DNA of 64,000 nucleotides from Nodosilinea sp. PGN35 (GCF_029109325.1 NZ_JAQKQJ010000008.1:120505-184504), one strand, 5' to 3'. Shown: positions 42,869-52,119, counted from the first letter of the stretch. A program made the numbers and translations. Notes: generated by a model not told the origin, from the letters alone.

Positions 42869-44994
42869 CCACCCTCTTCACCCTGCAAATTCACTACGAA
42901 CAGGATGTGGTGCAGGCGCGGCAGCAAACCCGCGAGCTGGCCGCACACCTGGGTTTTGACATCCAGGATCAGACCCGGCTGGCCACGGCGGTGTCAGAAA
43001 TTGTCCGCAATGCGTTTCAGTACGCCCAGGGGGGAACGGTACAGTTTGACGTTGAGGAAAGCCCCCAGATTTTGCTAATTCAGGTGCAGGATCAAGGCCG
43101 GGGTATTCCGCACCTGAGCGATGTTTTAGCCGGGCGCTACCAGTCGTCCACGGGCATTGGGCTGGGGATCGTCGGCACCCGGCGACTGATGGATACCTTT
43201 GACATCGCCTCGACCGAGCAGGGTACCACCGTGCGCCTGGGCAAAACCCTGCCAACGCGCTCGCCCCCGCTCACCGACGCCCAGCTCCAGCAGATTCGGG
43301 CGGCTGTGGCGGGGCGATCGCCCCAAAACCCCTACGACGAAATTCAGCGGCAAAACCAGGAACTGCTGCGGGCGATGGCGGAACTGCGCCAGCGCGAGGA
43401 AGAACTCACCTACCTCAACCGCGAGCTAGAGGACACCAATCGCGGCGTCATTGCCCTCTACGCCGAGCTAGACGAAAAGGCCAGCTCCCTCCAGCAGGCC
43501 AACGAGCTCAAAACGCGCTTTCTCTCCAACATGAGCCACGAGTTTCGCACGCCGCTCAACTCAATTTTGTCCCTGTCGCGCATGCTGCTGGCGCTGATCG
43601 ATGGGGAGCTGTCCCTGGAGCAGGAAAAGCAGGTGACCTTCATTCAAAAAGCGGCCAGCGGCCTCTCAGAGCTGGTGAACGATCTGCTGGATCTAGCCAA
43701 GGTAGAGGCGGGCAAAACCGAGGTGCGACCCAGCTCCTTTGCCGTGAGCGACCTGTTTGCCACCCTGCGGGGCATGCTGCGGCCCCTGCTGGTGCAGGGG
43801 GCCTCGGTGTCGCTGGTGTTTGTCGAACCCGAGGGCCTGCCCCTGCTCTACAGCGATGAGGGCAAAATCGCCCAGATTCTCCGCAACTTTATCTCCAACG
43901 CGCTCAAATTTACGGAGCGGGGGGAGGTGCGAGTCACGGCAGAGCAGGTGGGCCAGATGATTCACCTCTCGGTGTCAGACACGGGCATTGGCGTTGCCGC
44001 CGCCGACCAGGAGCGCATCTTTGAGGATTTTGTGCAAATTGAGTCTCCCCTGCAAAAGCGGGTGAAAGGCACGGGGTTGGGGCTGCCGCTGTCGCGCCGG
44101 CTAGCCGAGCTGATGGGTGGCAGCGTTTCGGTGCAGAGCGAGCTGGGCCAGGGAGCGACCTTCTCGGTCTGCATTCCCATCGTTTACCCCCAGGCGGCAG
44201 ACCTGCCGGGCTCCCTGCAACCGATCACCGCTCTACACCCGGCCCGTCTGCCCATTCTGGCGATCGAAGACCACATCGAAACCCTATTTATCTACGAAAA
44301 ACACCTGCAAGCGTCGCGCTATCAGCTGATTGCCGCCCGCACCCTGGCCCAGGCCAGACAGGCCCTAGAGCAGCTGCGGCCAGCGGCGATCGTGCTCGAC
44401 ATTTTGCTGGAGGGGCAAAACGGCTGGACATTCCTGCGAGAGCTGAAGGGGGATGAGGCAACGCGCGATATTCCTGTATTGGTCGCTACGGTTGTGGACA
44501 ACGAAACCCAGGCCCTGGCCCTCGGCGCTGATGGATTTTTGATTAAGCCCGTAGACCAACTGCCCCTGCTGGCCAAACTCAACGGGCTGATCAGCCAGGG
44601 CGAGGCTCAAAAACTCCTACTTATTGATGATGATCCGGCCTACCGCTATGTGATTAAACAGTTGTTGGTGGATGTGCCGCTCCAGCTCTTAGAAGCTGCC
44701 AGCGGACGGGATGGATTGGCCGCAGCAGAGCGTGAGCGGCCTACCGCTATTTTGCTTGACCTGACTATGCCGGAACTCAGCGGATTTGATGCCCTTGAGC
44801 AGCTGCGGCATAACCCTGTGACTCAATCCATTCCTGTGATTATCCACTCGTCAACCCAGTTAGATGTAGAAACCCAGAGCCATTTAGCTCAGCAAGGTGT
44901 GGCTGTCCTGCCCAAGGAGAAAACATCTCAAGCCGCCGCCGCCTCTCACCTTCGAGCAGCCCTCGCTAAAGCCGGTCTCGTTTTAGATGCTTGA
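42865..44994 (+). CDS. Hybrid histidine kinase with N-terminal RsbT-like domain (GHKL-HisKA-HATPase-REC-REC)
   Basis: 709 residues. Residues 1-130 are a third RsbT-like GHKL domain (VSEIVRNAFQYAQGG, QDQGRGIP, STGIGLGIVGTRRL). Then a coiled-coil linker, HisKA with His225 in NMSHEFRTPLNS, HATPase (NFISNALKFTERG, KGTGLGLPLSRRL), and two receiver domains with Asp512 (IVLDILLEG) and Asp632 (ILLDLTMPE). There is no membrane segment, so it is cytosolic. It may take the stressosome signal into a phosphorelay (inference). Coupled by a 4-nt overlap. Confidence 0.9.
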   Translation: MTTLFTLQIHYEQDVVQARQQTRELAAHLGFDIQDQTRLATAVSEIVRNAFQYAQGGTVQFDVEESPQILLIQVQDQGRGIPHLSDVLAGRYQSSTGIGLGIVGTRRLMDTFDIASTEQGTTVRLGKTLPTRSPPLTDAQLQQIRAAVAGRSPQNPYDEIQRQNQELLRAMAELRQREEELTYLNRELEDTNRGVIALYAELDEKASSLQQANELKTRFLSNMSHEFRTPLNSILSLSRMLLALIDGELSLEQEKQVTFIQKAASGLSELVNDLLDLAKVEAGKTEVRPSSFAVSDLFATLRGMLRPLLVQGASVSLVFVEPEGLPLLYSDEGKIAQILRNFISNALKFTERGEVRVTAEQVGQMIHLSVSDTGIGVAAADQERIFEDFVQIESPLQKRVKGTGLGLPLSRRLAELMGGSVSVQSELGQGATFSVCIPIVYPQAADLPGSLQPITALHPARLPILAIEDHIETLFIYEKHLQASRYQLIAARTLAQARQALEQLRPAAIVLDILLEGQNGWTFLRELKGDEATRDIPVLVATVVDNETQALALGADGFLIKPVDQLPLLAKLNGLISQGEAQKLLLIDDDPAYRYVIKQLLVDVPLQLLEAASGRDGLAAAERERPTAILLDLTMPELSGFDALEQLRHNPVTQSIPVIIHSSTQLDVETQSHLAQQGVAVLPKEKTSQAAAASHLRAALAKAGLVLDA

Positions 44995-45003
44995 GGATGC
45001 GTC

Positions 45004-47013
45004 ATGTTTCAGCCCAGCGAAACCATCCTGCATATTGAGGATAACGAAGCCAATCGCTACATCGTGAGGCGGATTTTGCAAAGCGCGGGGTTTGCTGTTG
45101 TTGAGGCGGCCACGGGAACCGCCGGGCTAGAGGCGATCGCCCACCATCACCCCGTGCTGGTCATTTTAGATGTCAGACTGCCAGATCTAAGCGGGTTCGA
45201 AGTCTGTCGCCAGATCAAGTCCAATCCGCAAACCCGTTTTATTCCGGTGCTGCATCTTTCGGCCAGCTTTGTCAAAAGTCAGGATAAAGCAGAGGGCCTC
45301 GACAGCGGTGCCGACGGCTATCTGGCCCAGCCCGTGGAACCGATTGAACTTTTGGCGACGGTGCGATCGCTGCTGCGCATTCGCCAGGCCGAGGAGCTGG
45401 CCCTGATTTCGGCGCGGGAGTGGCAAACCACCTTTGACGCCATCAACGACAGTGTCTGCCTGCTCAATCAGCGGGGTGAAATTTTGCGCTGTAACCGCGC
45501 TATGGTGCGGCTGTTTGGTCGGCCCGCCGAAGAGATTGTGGGGCACCGCCACGCCGAGTTAATGAGGGCCGCCCTGGGGGTGGGAGACGGCGCGTGCTTC
45601 CGCAGCGCCAAAGCAACACACCAGCGTCAGCTGTTAGAACTGCAAAGTCAAGAACGCTGGTTTGCCAAAACTATGGATCCGGTTCTCAATGAGTTGGGCA
45701 CCTTTACCGGTGCCGTTCTAATTTTGGTGGACATTACCCACCGCAAGCAGATCGAAGCTGAACGCAAGCAGGCAGAGATGACTCTGCAAGAGCGCAATCA
45801 ACGCCTGGATTTGCTCTACGAAACCACCCGAGAGCAAGCGGATCAACTGCGGCAGGCCAATCGCATCAAAGACGAGTTTCTGGCGGTGTTATCCCACGAG
45901 CTCAGGTCGCCTTTAAACCCCATTTTAGGTTGGGCAAAAATCCTGCAAACCAAGCAGCAAGACGCCGCCAAGACCCAGTACGCCCTGGCGACCATCGAGC
46001 GCAACGCCAGACTGCAAGCGCAGCTGATTGAAGACCTGCTCGATGTTTCTCGCATCCTTCAGGGCAAGATGAGCTTACAGACAGTCCCGGTTAGCCTACC
46101 GTTCATCATTAAATCTGCCCTGGAGACGGTGCAACTCGCGGCTGAAGCAAAATCGATTCACATTGAGACCAGCTTTGCCCCTGAGGTTGGGCAAGTTCTA
46201 GGCGACTCTGGTCGCCTCCAGCAGATCGTTTGGAACCTGATCTCCAACGCTGTTAAGTTCACCTCCGCCGGGGGCCATGTCCAGGTGCGGCTGGAGCAAA
46301 TTGAGGCTGAGGCACAGGCGGGCTCCCCCCACCCTGTTGCCTATGCTCAAATTACGGTCAGCGATACCGGTAAGGGCATCACCGCCAGCTTTTTGCCCTA
46401 CGTGTTCGACTACTTTCGCCAGGCTGACAGCACCACCACCCGCAGTTTTGGGGGGTTAGGACTGGGGTTGGCGATCGTCAGTCACCTGGTGGAACTGCAT
46501 GGAGGCACCGTTCAGGCTGAGAGTTTGGGCGAAGGGCAGGGCTCAACCTTTATCGTCAGGCTGCCCGTCATGGCTGCCTCAAAACTGCATCCCGAGGGTT
46601 CGCGGGCGCACAGTTGTTCAGAGCTGCACTTCCACGGACTGCGTGTGCTGATGGTAGACGATGAACGAGACTCCCGCGAGCTGGGTGCTTTTTTGCTAGA
46701 ACAGCAGGGGGCAGTGGTCACTCAGGTCGGGTCGGCGGCGGCAGCGCTCAGTGAGCTGCAGCAGGCAGAGTTTGATGTGCTGATCAGCGATATCGGCATG
46801 CCCGATATGGATGGTTACGCTCTGCTGCGCCACATCAGGGAGCGATCGCCCGACCAGGGCAGAGATATTTTGGCGATCGCCATCACCGCCTACGCTGGCG
46901 AAAGCGACCAGCGGCAGGCGTTGGCAGCCGGATTTCAGCAGCATATTACCAAACCCCTTGAGCCCGAAACTCTGCTGCAAACGATTTGGACGCTGGTGCA
47001 GCAGAGGCGGTAG
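45004..47013 (+). CDS. Hybrid histidine kinase (REC-PAS-HisKA-HATPase-REC)
   Basis: 669 residues, 9 nt after the previous kinase. An N-terminal receiver with Asp56 (VILDVRLPDLSG), a PAS domain (about 135-245, FDAINDSVCLLNQRGEILRCN), a coiled coil, HisKA with His298 (VLSHELRSPLNP), HATPase (WNLISNAVKFTSAGG, FGGLGLGLAIVSHLVE) and a C-terminal receiver with Asp596 (LISDIGMPDMDG). It lacks membrane helices. The N-terminal receiver allows control by the upstream kinase, and no output DNA-binding regulator is encoded in the cluster. Confidence 0.92.
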   Translation: MFQPSETILHIEDNEANRYIVRRILQSAGFAVVEAATGTAGLEAIAHHHPVLVILDVRLPDLSGFEVCRQIKSNPQTRFIPVLHLSASFVKSQDKAEGLDSGADGYLAQPVEPIELLATVRSLLRIRQAEELALISAREWQTTFDAINDSVCLLNQRGEILRCNRAMVRLFGRPAEEIVGHRHAELMRAALGVGDGACFRSAKATHQRQLLELQSQERWFAKTMDPVLNELGTFTGAVLILVDITHRKQIEAERKQAEMTLQERNQRLDLLYETTREQADQLRQANRIKDEFLAVLSHELRSPLNPILGWAKILQTKQQDAAKTQYALATIERNARLQAQLIEDLLDVSRILQGKMSLQTVPVSLPFIIKSALETVQLAAEAKSIHIETSFAPEVGQVLGDSGRLQQIVWNLISNAVKFTSAGGHVQVRLEQIEAEAQAGSPHPVAYAQITVSDTGKGITASFLPYVFDYFRQADSTTTRSFGGLGLGLAIVSHLVELHGGTVQAESLGEGQGSTFIVRLPVMAASKLHPEGSRAHSCSELHFHGLRVLMVDDERDSRELGAFLLEQQGAVVTQVGSAAAALSELQQAEFDVLISDIGMPDMDGYALLRHIRERSPDQGRDILAIAITAYAGESDQRQALAAGFQQHITKPLEPETLLQTIWTLVQQRR

Positions 47014-47190
47014 CACCACAGCGCTGGGGCGACTGGGCTCTATACTCCATGCGGCATTGTGTAGGCCGCTCAGGGGATGGACGTAGCTAGACTCGAACCA
47101 GTGCCCCCTAGGGTACTTTTGGGATGCTGACAATTTTTGGGCTTGGCTGCTTACAGGCAGAATCCTACACCCAGGTAGAAATCCTGTACG

Positions 47191-47272
47191 CTGGTGTTCA
47201 GTCAAGTATTTACTGACGGGTTAACGGGGTGACGGTCTACGGTAAACAGCTCGCTTTGAACCTGAAACCGTT
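47191..47272. repeat. Truncated family A element, inverted
   Basis: CTGGTGTTCAGTCAAG, CTGACGGGTTAACGGGG and TGACGGTCTACGG match the complement of the right half of the CTAG-ended element at 36365-36516. The other half is missing or eroded. It ends 12 nt from the stop of the next minus-strand gene. Confidence 0.65.
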
Positions 47273-47283
47273 CTCTAAGCCTT

Positions 47284-47616
47284 TTACTGCTCTTGAAGGC
47301 GTCGCACCCCTGCTTGGAAACCCTCGTCATAATAAGTGGTCGTACGAAAGTTGTCGTAAGGCAGACCATTGAGGGCATCCTGGAGTCCACGAAAAAACTC
47401 CTCTTCAGAGGATGCGGGTTGCTGGCGCTCGGCTTCGGTGGCCCGGCGCTCGGCTTCATTGGCTCTGCGGTTGGAATTGATCACGGCGCTGGTTCCTGCG
47501 GCTGCCCCAACCCCCAGCATAAAGTTGCCAAAGCTAGCCTGAGCAACGCTGGCAGTCGATGCTAGGGATGCGATCGCAGTAAAGACAGATAACCCAATAG
47601 CTATTGATCGCTTCAT
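47284..47616 (-). CDS. Small secreted protein with Arg/Glu coiled segment
   Basis: 110 residues: signal peptide (MKRSIAIGLSVFTAIASLAS, cleavage near AQA, about 27), a Gly/Ala stretch, a short highly charged helix (RRANEAERRATEAERQQ) and a polar tail (FFRGLQDALNGLPYDNFRTT). Family not recognised. It is downstream of two other exported-protein genes on the same strand. Confidence 0.6.
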   Translation of the reverse strand: MKRSIAIGLSVFTAIASLASTASVAQASFGNFMLGVGAAAGTSAVINSNRRANEAERRATEAERQQPASSEEEFFRGLQDALNGLPYDNFRTTTYYDEGFQAGVRRLQEQ

Positions 47617-47683
47617 AATTTTGTCCTCGCTATTTATATTCTAAAGCTCAGCCCATGACCATTCTGAGCGCCCTGCTGCATGC

Positions 47684-48247
47684 TCAATCTTGGGAAGGAC
47701 GTGCCGAAATCCAGCCATCGACGGTCGCCGATGTGACCAGCACCTGGCCATCGACTCGACCCAAGCGAAGCACAGTCTGACTGGCCGCTATCCAGGTGTC
47801 TCCCGCCGTCGTTGCCAAGTTTTCCATTTGATAAATTTTGGCGATGCCAAAATTATCATCAATCATGTCGATAGTGACGTAGTTCCTCAGGCTCTCCCGA
47901 GTTTGAACTTGACTAAATGTTTGTTCCAGCATTTGTCGATGGTCATTCATCCCTTCCAGGCGCGTGGTAACCGTCGAAAGGCCATTGCCGGCCTCAACCG
48001 TCACGACTGTTACCGCAAAGGGTGCGATCAGCTCAAGCGTTCCCTCAACATCCCGGTTGTTTCGTGCAGTTTGTAGCCGATCAATAACGACCTGAACATC
48101 CGCTTCTGTGAGCTGGGCAGTAGCCTGAGAAACTTCCACAGGGGGAACAATTGGCATCGCCTTGGCAGAAAGTGGAATTACTGTCGTCAAACAAAAAGCC
48201 AAAGTAGAATAGGCCAGAAACTTTGACTTCATACTCATGGTCTCCAT
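47684..48247 (-). CDS. Secreted NTF2/SnoaL-like protein
   Basis: 187 residues with a signal peptide (FLAYSTLAFCLTTVIPLSA, cleavage after AKA near 30). The mature chain has the pattern of an NTF2-like fold (ADVQVVIDRLQTARNNRDVEG, LIAPFAVTVV, MLEQTFSQVQ, VLRLGRVDGQVLVTSATVDGW). Starts at Met4 or Met6 are also possible. It lies 17 nt downstream of the beta-barrel gene and is probably cotranscribed. No catalytic residues can be assigned. Confidence 0.65.
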   Translation of the reverse strand: METMSMKSKFLAYSTLAFCLTTVIPLSAKAMPIVPPVEVSQATAQLTEADVQVVIDRLQTARNNRDVEGTLELIAPFAVTVVTVEAGNGLSTVTTRLEGMNDHRQMLEQTFSQVQTRESLRNYVTIDMIDDNFGIAKIYQMENLATTAGDTWIAASQTVLRLGRVDGQVLVTSATVDGWISARPSQD

Positions 48248-48264
48248 CCGTGAAACGAAACTGA

Positions 48265-49692
48265 TTAAAATCTGAACTTAACCCCGATGTTGGGACCGTG
48301 GGTAAACAAGTTAAGGCCAGAATTGCCGCTGCTGTAATCGACATAGGTGAACCCATAGGACGCCAGCAGCGATGTATTGCCCGAAAATAGCCAGTCAATG
48401 CCGGCATAGCCCGCGGCGGAAAAGGTCAAATCTCCCAGGCTGAAACCAGACAGGCTGGTACCGACTAACACCGCCAGGTTGTCGGATAAATTCCAGCGAG
48501 CCCGCCCACCAATCATGGGTTCGAGGACAGTCTGAGACTGACCAAATTCAAACCGATTGCCCAGATCGCTGGTTAGCACCAGCTTGTTGTTGAAGCTGTA
48601 GAGCCGCACCCCGGCCATAGCATCGAAGATAAACGGCCCCAGGTCAAACTCGGTGTCGGCGGTTCTGAGCGCCCCAGGCAAATTGCCGTCCCCAAAGCGG
48701 TAGGCACCACCCAGGTCAAGTTGCACAAAAGACGCCCCGGCGGCGGCAGCAATGGAGACCTGAGGGGGCAAACCAGCCTGCTGCAGAGCCGGAGGAACCG
48801 GAATATTGGCCGATCGCCCCGTGCCCAGGTTTACGTAGGCTCCATTAAAAAAGATGCCCCAGGGGCCTTTCCAGGCTTCAACGCGACCAAAGGCGGCAAA
48901 GTTCAGATCATTCACGATGGAACTGAAAATGTCGCCAATACCGGCATTAATGGGTGCGGTAATGCCCCTGACGGTAACATCACCATTGGCCCCAAAGGGT
49001 AGGTAGACGAAGGGCTCAAAGCTAAACCGCCAGGGTATGGCGTCGACTGAATCGGCAGCTTGAGCAAACAAATCTGCCTGGGCAACAGCAGCAGAGAACC
49101 TGTCGGCAGCGGCACTTTTCCCTGAGGACAGAGCCATCGAATCGTTGCCCAATGGACTCTCCCATGGAGCCGTGCTGGAAAAACCAAACCCTATGTCTAA
49201 ACTTGTAAAATTTGAGGGTAGAGCAGAGCTTGCCGATGCATCGGGGCCTGAAACCTCAACGATTTCAAGCATTAAATCCGCTGCCTCTATCCTCAAGTTT
49301 TCATGGTGTAAGGGAGGAGCTTCAGACGACACCGCTTGAGATTCAGAACCAGAACTCACGGATAGTGGCTGAATTTGGATTTGAATCTCATCTAGCCTCT
49401 CAGCCGTTGAGGCCGAAAATTTGGAGGGGTAAAGCCTGGGCGTCTCGGCAAGCTCCGTCTTTACCAAACCTATGGCCTTGGTTTCACCTCTGCCTTCATT
49501 CACTGAAGGGGCCGCATTAGCGATTGAAGAACTTGCCAAACCCAGACCTAGAGCTGCCAGACAATAGCTTAAACGCAAGATAGAGTTGGCTTTTCCGCTA
49601 AGAGTTAGGCTCTGCCTGCCGAAAAATTTCTGCCAAGAATTGCAAGGTGCTGAGACTTGGCTATTTAGATGAATGATAGAGCCAGACAGCAT
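48265..49692 (-). CDS. Outer-membrane beta-barrel protein
   Basis: 475 residues from the ATG at 49692, with a hydrophobic signal segment (RLSYCLAALGLGLASSSIANA) after a 36-residue N-terminus; earlier in-frame starts give no better signal. The first half of the mature chain is low-complexity Ser/Ala-rich; from about residue 230 alternating strands appear (WRFSFEPFVYLPFGANGDVTV, FVQLDLGGAYRFGD, FIFDAMAGVRLYSF) and the protein ends in GVKFRF, the aromatic C-terminus needed for barrel insertion. It is probably an outer-membrane pore or receptor. Next to an AraC regulator and the sulfatase genes. Confidence 0.78.
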   Translation of the reverse strand: MLSGSIIHLNSQVSAPCNSWQKFFGRQSLTLSGKANSILRLSYCLAALGLGLASSSIANAAPSVNEGRGETKAIGLVKTELAETPRLYPSKFSASTAERLDEIQIQIQPLSVSSGSESQAVSSEAPPLHHENLRIEAADLMLEIVEVSGPDASASSALPSNFTSLDIGFGFSSTAPWESPLGNDSMALSSGKSAAADRFSAAVAQADLFAQAADSVDAIPWRFSFEPFVYLPFGANGDVTVRGITAPINAGIGDIFSSIVNDLNFAAFGRVEAWKGPWGIFFNGAYVNLGTGRSANIPVPPALQQAGLPPQVSIAAAAGASFVQLDLGGAYRFGDGNLPGALRTADTEFDLGPFIFDAMAGVRLYSFNNKLVLTSDLGNRFEFGQSQTVLEPMIGGRARWNLSDNLAVLVGTSLSGFSLGDLTFSAAGYAGIDWLFSGNTSLLASYGFTYVDYSSGNSGLNLFTHGPNIGVKFRF

Positions 49693-49852
49693 TGGAATTG
49701 GACTCCATAAGCCAATAATATGTGGATGTCGCCAGAGGAACCTAATCTGGGCAGATGAAGGTCTACCAGAGCGCTGTGCCGCTTGGATATAGTTACTGAT
49801 ATTAAGGCAAGACCGAGCGACACAGATAATAGAAAAAGCATGGTGAAGCGAA

Positions 49853-49874
49853 ACTTGCACTTTTTGAATAGTGG
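49853..49874 (+). promoter_or_regulatory. 22-bp box, copy A
   Basis: ACTTGC, then AC, five T, GAATAG, TGG. This is the first of four copies of a shared box. It lies between the araC-type gene and the barrel gene. On the plus strand it is followed after 17 nt by TATATG, the same spacing as copies C and D. On the minus strand it sits just downstream of a possible barrel-gene promoter (TTAACT at 49917-49912, TATAAG at 49895-49890). Confidence 0.6.
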
Positions 49875-50056
49875 CTCTAAAAATCTTGACTTATATGTAG
49901 TGTAAGTTATGAGTTAAGGAGTACAGGCTTCGGAGGAGAATGTGCACTGTCAGGCTTGCGCTCGAAAGAGGGTTTTTACCTGATAAGTAAAGCAGCTTAG
50001 CTATCAAAAAGGTTCATTGGCACCCAAAATACATCAGCCTCTGGTGCAGTAGTGCA

Positions 50057-51064
50057 TCACCGTCGCTGTAACGTCTGAGATGGTGATTCGCCAAACAGCT
50101 GTTTATAATCTCTGGAGAAGTGGCCCAGGCTTAAAAAACCCCACTGGTGAGCAATTTGAGCAACGGTTTCGGGTTTGGAGTCGGCGTAGAGCAAGGCTCG
50201 GCGGATGCCGTGGAGGCGCTGCACTTTTACAAAGGCCATTGGCCCCATCCCCAACATTTCTTGGAACCCATAGTGGAGCGATCGCTTACTGGCATAAACC
50301 GCCTGACAAATCTCGGCCAGGGTTAGAGGTTGGTCTAAGTGGGCCATGATGTAGGCTTTGGCGGCAGCCACCAGGGCCGCACGGCGGTAGGGGCGGGCCG
50401 CATCGGCTTGATGGGGCGGAGGGAGGGCGTCGATCAGCAGCGGCATCAAGTCCTGCTCTAAAAGGGTTGCCGCCTGGGGTGTATGACACCAGGCTCGCTC
50501 TGCCCTGGCCTGGAAGAGTTGGTGGAGATAGGCACAAAGGGGCAAGAAGCGATCGGTAGCGGGCACCACCATATTGCTGCGGAAAAATGCTTCGTTTAAA
50601 TCGTAGCGATGAGCGAGATTGGCATAGTGTTGAAAGAGCGTCTTGGAGACATCAATTTGGCACTGATCTTGACCATCTGGGGAGGTAATGAGGTGAACAG
50701 GACGCTCAACATCAAAGCCAAAAATTGCATTGGCAACAAGCGGCCGATCATGGGCGAAAGCTGGCGGCGACGGTGCTTTGAGAAGGACTACAAAAATGAG
50801 GCGATCGGGGCGTTTGTCGCCAATCACCTGAAGCGATTGGCTTGCCTGCTGCCGGATCACCTTCAGGTCTGCGCTCACTGCCCATGAGGCCAAACGCCCT
50901 TGAAAAGCGCCCTGACTGAGCTGAGTTAATCGTAGGCCGCTGAAGGCGATCGCCTCGCCAAAATGATCCACATCCTTGAATACCGACTCCCGATAGTAAG
51001 GTCGATCGGTCACCGACTGATTTATCACGGCTTGAGCAGAAGCATCTCGGTCTGAACCACGCAC
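50057..51064 (-). CDS. AraC family transcriptional regulator
   Basis: 335 residues. The C-terminal AraC DNA-binding domain is clear: LTLAEICQAVYASKRSLHYGFQEM and PETVAQIAHQWGFLSLGHFSRDY. The N-terminal 230 residues resemble the sensor part of EutR/FeaR-like regulators (VFKDVDHFGEAIAF) but give no ligand. Position between a barrel gene and sulfatase genes makes it the best candidate to bind the 22-bp boxes. Divergent from the membrane-protein gene at 51383, with a 318-nt AT-richer gap that holds no gene. Confidence 0.9.
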   Translation of the reverse strand: MRGSDRDASAQAVINQSVTDRPYYRESVFKDVDHFGEAIAFSGLRLTQLSQGAFQGRLASWAVSADLKVIRQQASQSLQVIGDKRPDRLIFVVLLKAPSPPAFAHDRPLVANAIFGFDVERPVHLITSPDGQDQCQIDVSKTLFQHYANLAHRYDLNEAFFRSNMVVPATDRFLPLCAYLHQLFQARAERAWCHTPQAATLLEQDLMPLLIDALPPPHQADAARPYRRAALVAAAKAYIMAHLDQPLTLAEICQAVYASKRSLHYGFQEMLGMGPMAFVKVQRLHGIRRALLYADSKPETVAQIAHQWGFLSLGHFSRDYKQLFGESPSQTLQRR

Positions 51065-51382
51065 GTCTACGCCTCACCTTGTAATATTATTAGCTATGCC
51101 CTGGTATTAACGATCCATTTTTTCTGTTTTCGGCGGTATCCTAAGCCAGCATAGACCTGGTTTTTAAACGTCGTACTGTGCCGATCATCCAACATAAAAA
51201 TAGGATTTTCGTATGAAGACATCTAGTTAGCCCAAGTGTTTTTCTCCTGAATCATTGCTTCTGTCCGCAGCTTCATATCAATCTTTAGATAAGATCTGTA
51301 AAGCTTTTCAAGCCAAGATCTAATAGTAGCCATTGCCCAGCTGCTTATTTTCTGTCAAGTAGTTTAACGAGAGGATGCCGTT

Positions 51383-51886
51383 GTGTTTTTTACTCGCTAC
51401 CTGTCCAAGATGCTCTTTGTCATGGGATTAGCCACGGCTTCCTGCTTTATCTATGCGATCGCGCCAAAGTGGGCGATCGCGAGCATACTGAAGCTTCCCT
51501 ACGACGAAGGTTTTGTAACGAATTATTTCGACCAGGGACACTACTTCTTTTATTACCACTGGGGTGTCATGGTCGGCTTTATGGGGGTAGTCATGGTGGT
51601 GGCATCCTTTAAGAAATCTTGGCGTGCCCCGGTTGTTTTTTACTCGTTTGCAGAAAAAGCCTGGATGGTTGCGCTCTATGTCGCCTCGCGCGGGTTTGCC
51701 AACCCCAGCACCTACGGCTATTTTCCGGTTTTGGTGGTAGATACCCTCGTTTCGCTGTGGACAATTGGCTACTGGATTGAGCAACGATCCATGTTCCCCA
51801 ATCCAGAAATTGCCTTCCCATCGATTATCCCTGAGCCAAAGGGCGGCCCGCAGGCCATTTTGCCTGATCCCGAAAAGACAGCTTGA
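51383..51886 (+). CDS. Four-helix membrane protein of unknown function
   Basis: 167 residues from a GTG at 51383 preceded by GAGAGG. Membrane segments are near 9-28, 55-74, 84-103 and 112-131, with polar loops (KLPYDEGFVTNYFDQGHYFF) and a Pro-rich cytosolic tail. I do not recognise the family. It is divergent from the AraC gene and upstream of the first sulfatase gene. Confidence 0.7.
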   Translation: MFFTRYLSKMLFVMGLATASCFIYAIAPKWAIASILKLPYDEGFVTNYFDQGHYFFYYHWGVMVGFMGVVMVVASFKKSWRAPVVFYSFAEKAWMVALYVASRGFANPSTYGYFPVLVVDTLVSLWTIGYWIEQRSMFPNPEIAFPSIIPEPKGGPQAILPDPEKTA

Positions 51887-51908
51887 GACAATCCGTTCCT
51901 CACTGTAG

Positions 51909-51925
51909 GGTGGGCACTGCCCACC
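51909..51925. repeat. Palindrome GGTGGGC/GCCCACC
   Basis: Seven-base arms around ACT, 23 nt after the membrane-protein stop. It belongs to the GTAGGGTGGGCA...TGCCCACC type common in cyanobacterial intergenic DNA (a shorter relative is at 14835-14850). The rest of the 412-nt gap to the sulfatase gene holds the two boxes at 52098 and 52150. Confidence 0.55.
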
Positions 51926-52097
51926 ACTTTTTGGAATTAGAAGCGGGAGAATTGGAGAAAAGCCATCCGTGCAGGATGAATGCGATCGCCTTAAAAGCTC
52001 GTCGCAGGCAGGGATGGCCTGGGGGTGGTGTGTAGTTAGCAGTCTCCCTAAAACGTATAGATTGCCACCCAGAAAAAGTAAAGGCGGAACCCCAAAA

Positions 52098-52119
52098 ACT
52101 TGCGTTTTTTGAATAGGGG
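52098..52119 (+). promoter_or_regulatory. 22-bp box, copy B (upstream of sulfatase 1)
   Basis: ACTTGC, GT, five T, GAATAG, GGG. Starts exactly 52 bp before copy C, about five helical turns, so the two sites face the same side of the DNA. No -10-like hexamer lies 17 nt after it, so it looks like an auxiliary binding site. Confidence 0.7.

Noticed and set aside
40165..47013. Sigma-B type cascade next to the stressosome
   Set aside because: No RsbU, RsbV, RsbW or sigma factor gene is present on either strand.
47075..47125. tRNA-like T-arm on the minus strand (GGTTCGAGTC followed by TACGTCCA)
   Set aside because: The matching 5' acceptor strand GGACGTA, a D-arm and an anticodon arm cannot be found at tRNA or tmRNA distance. 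It may be chance or a remnant.
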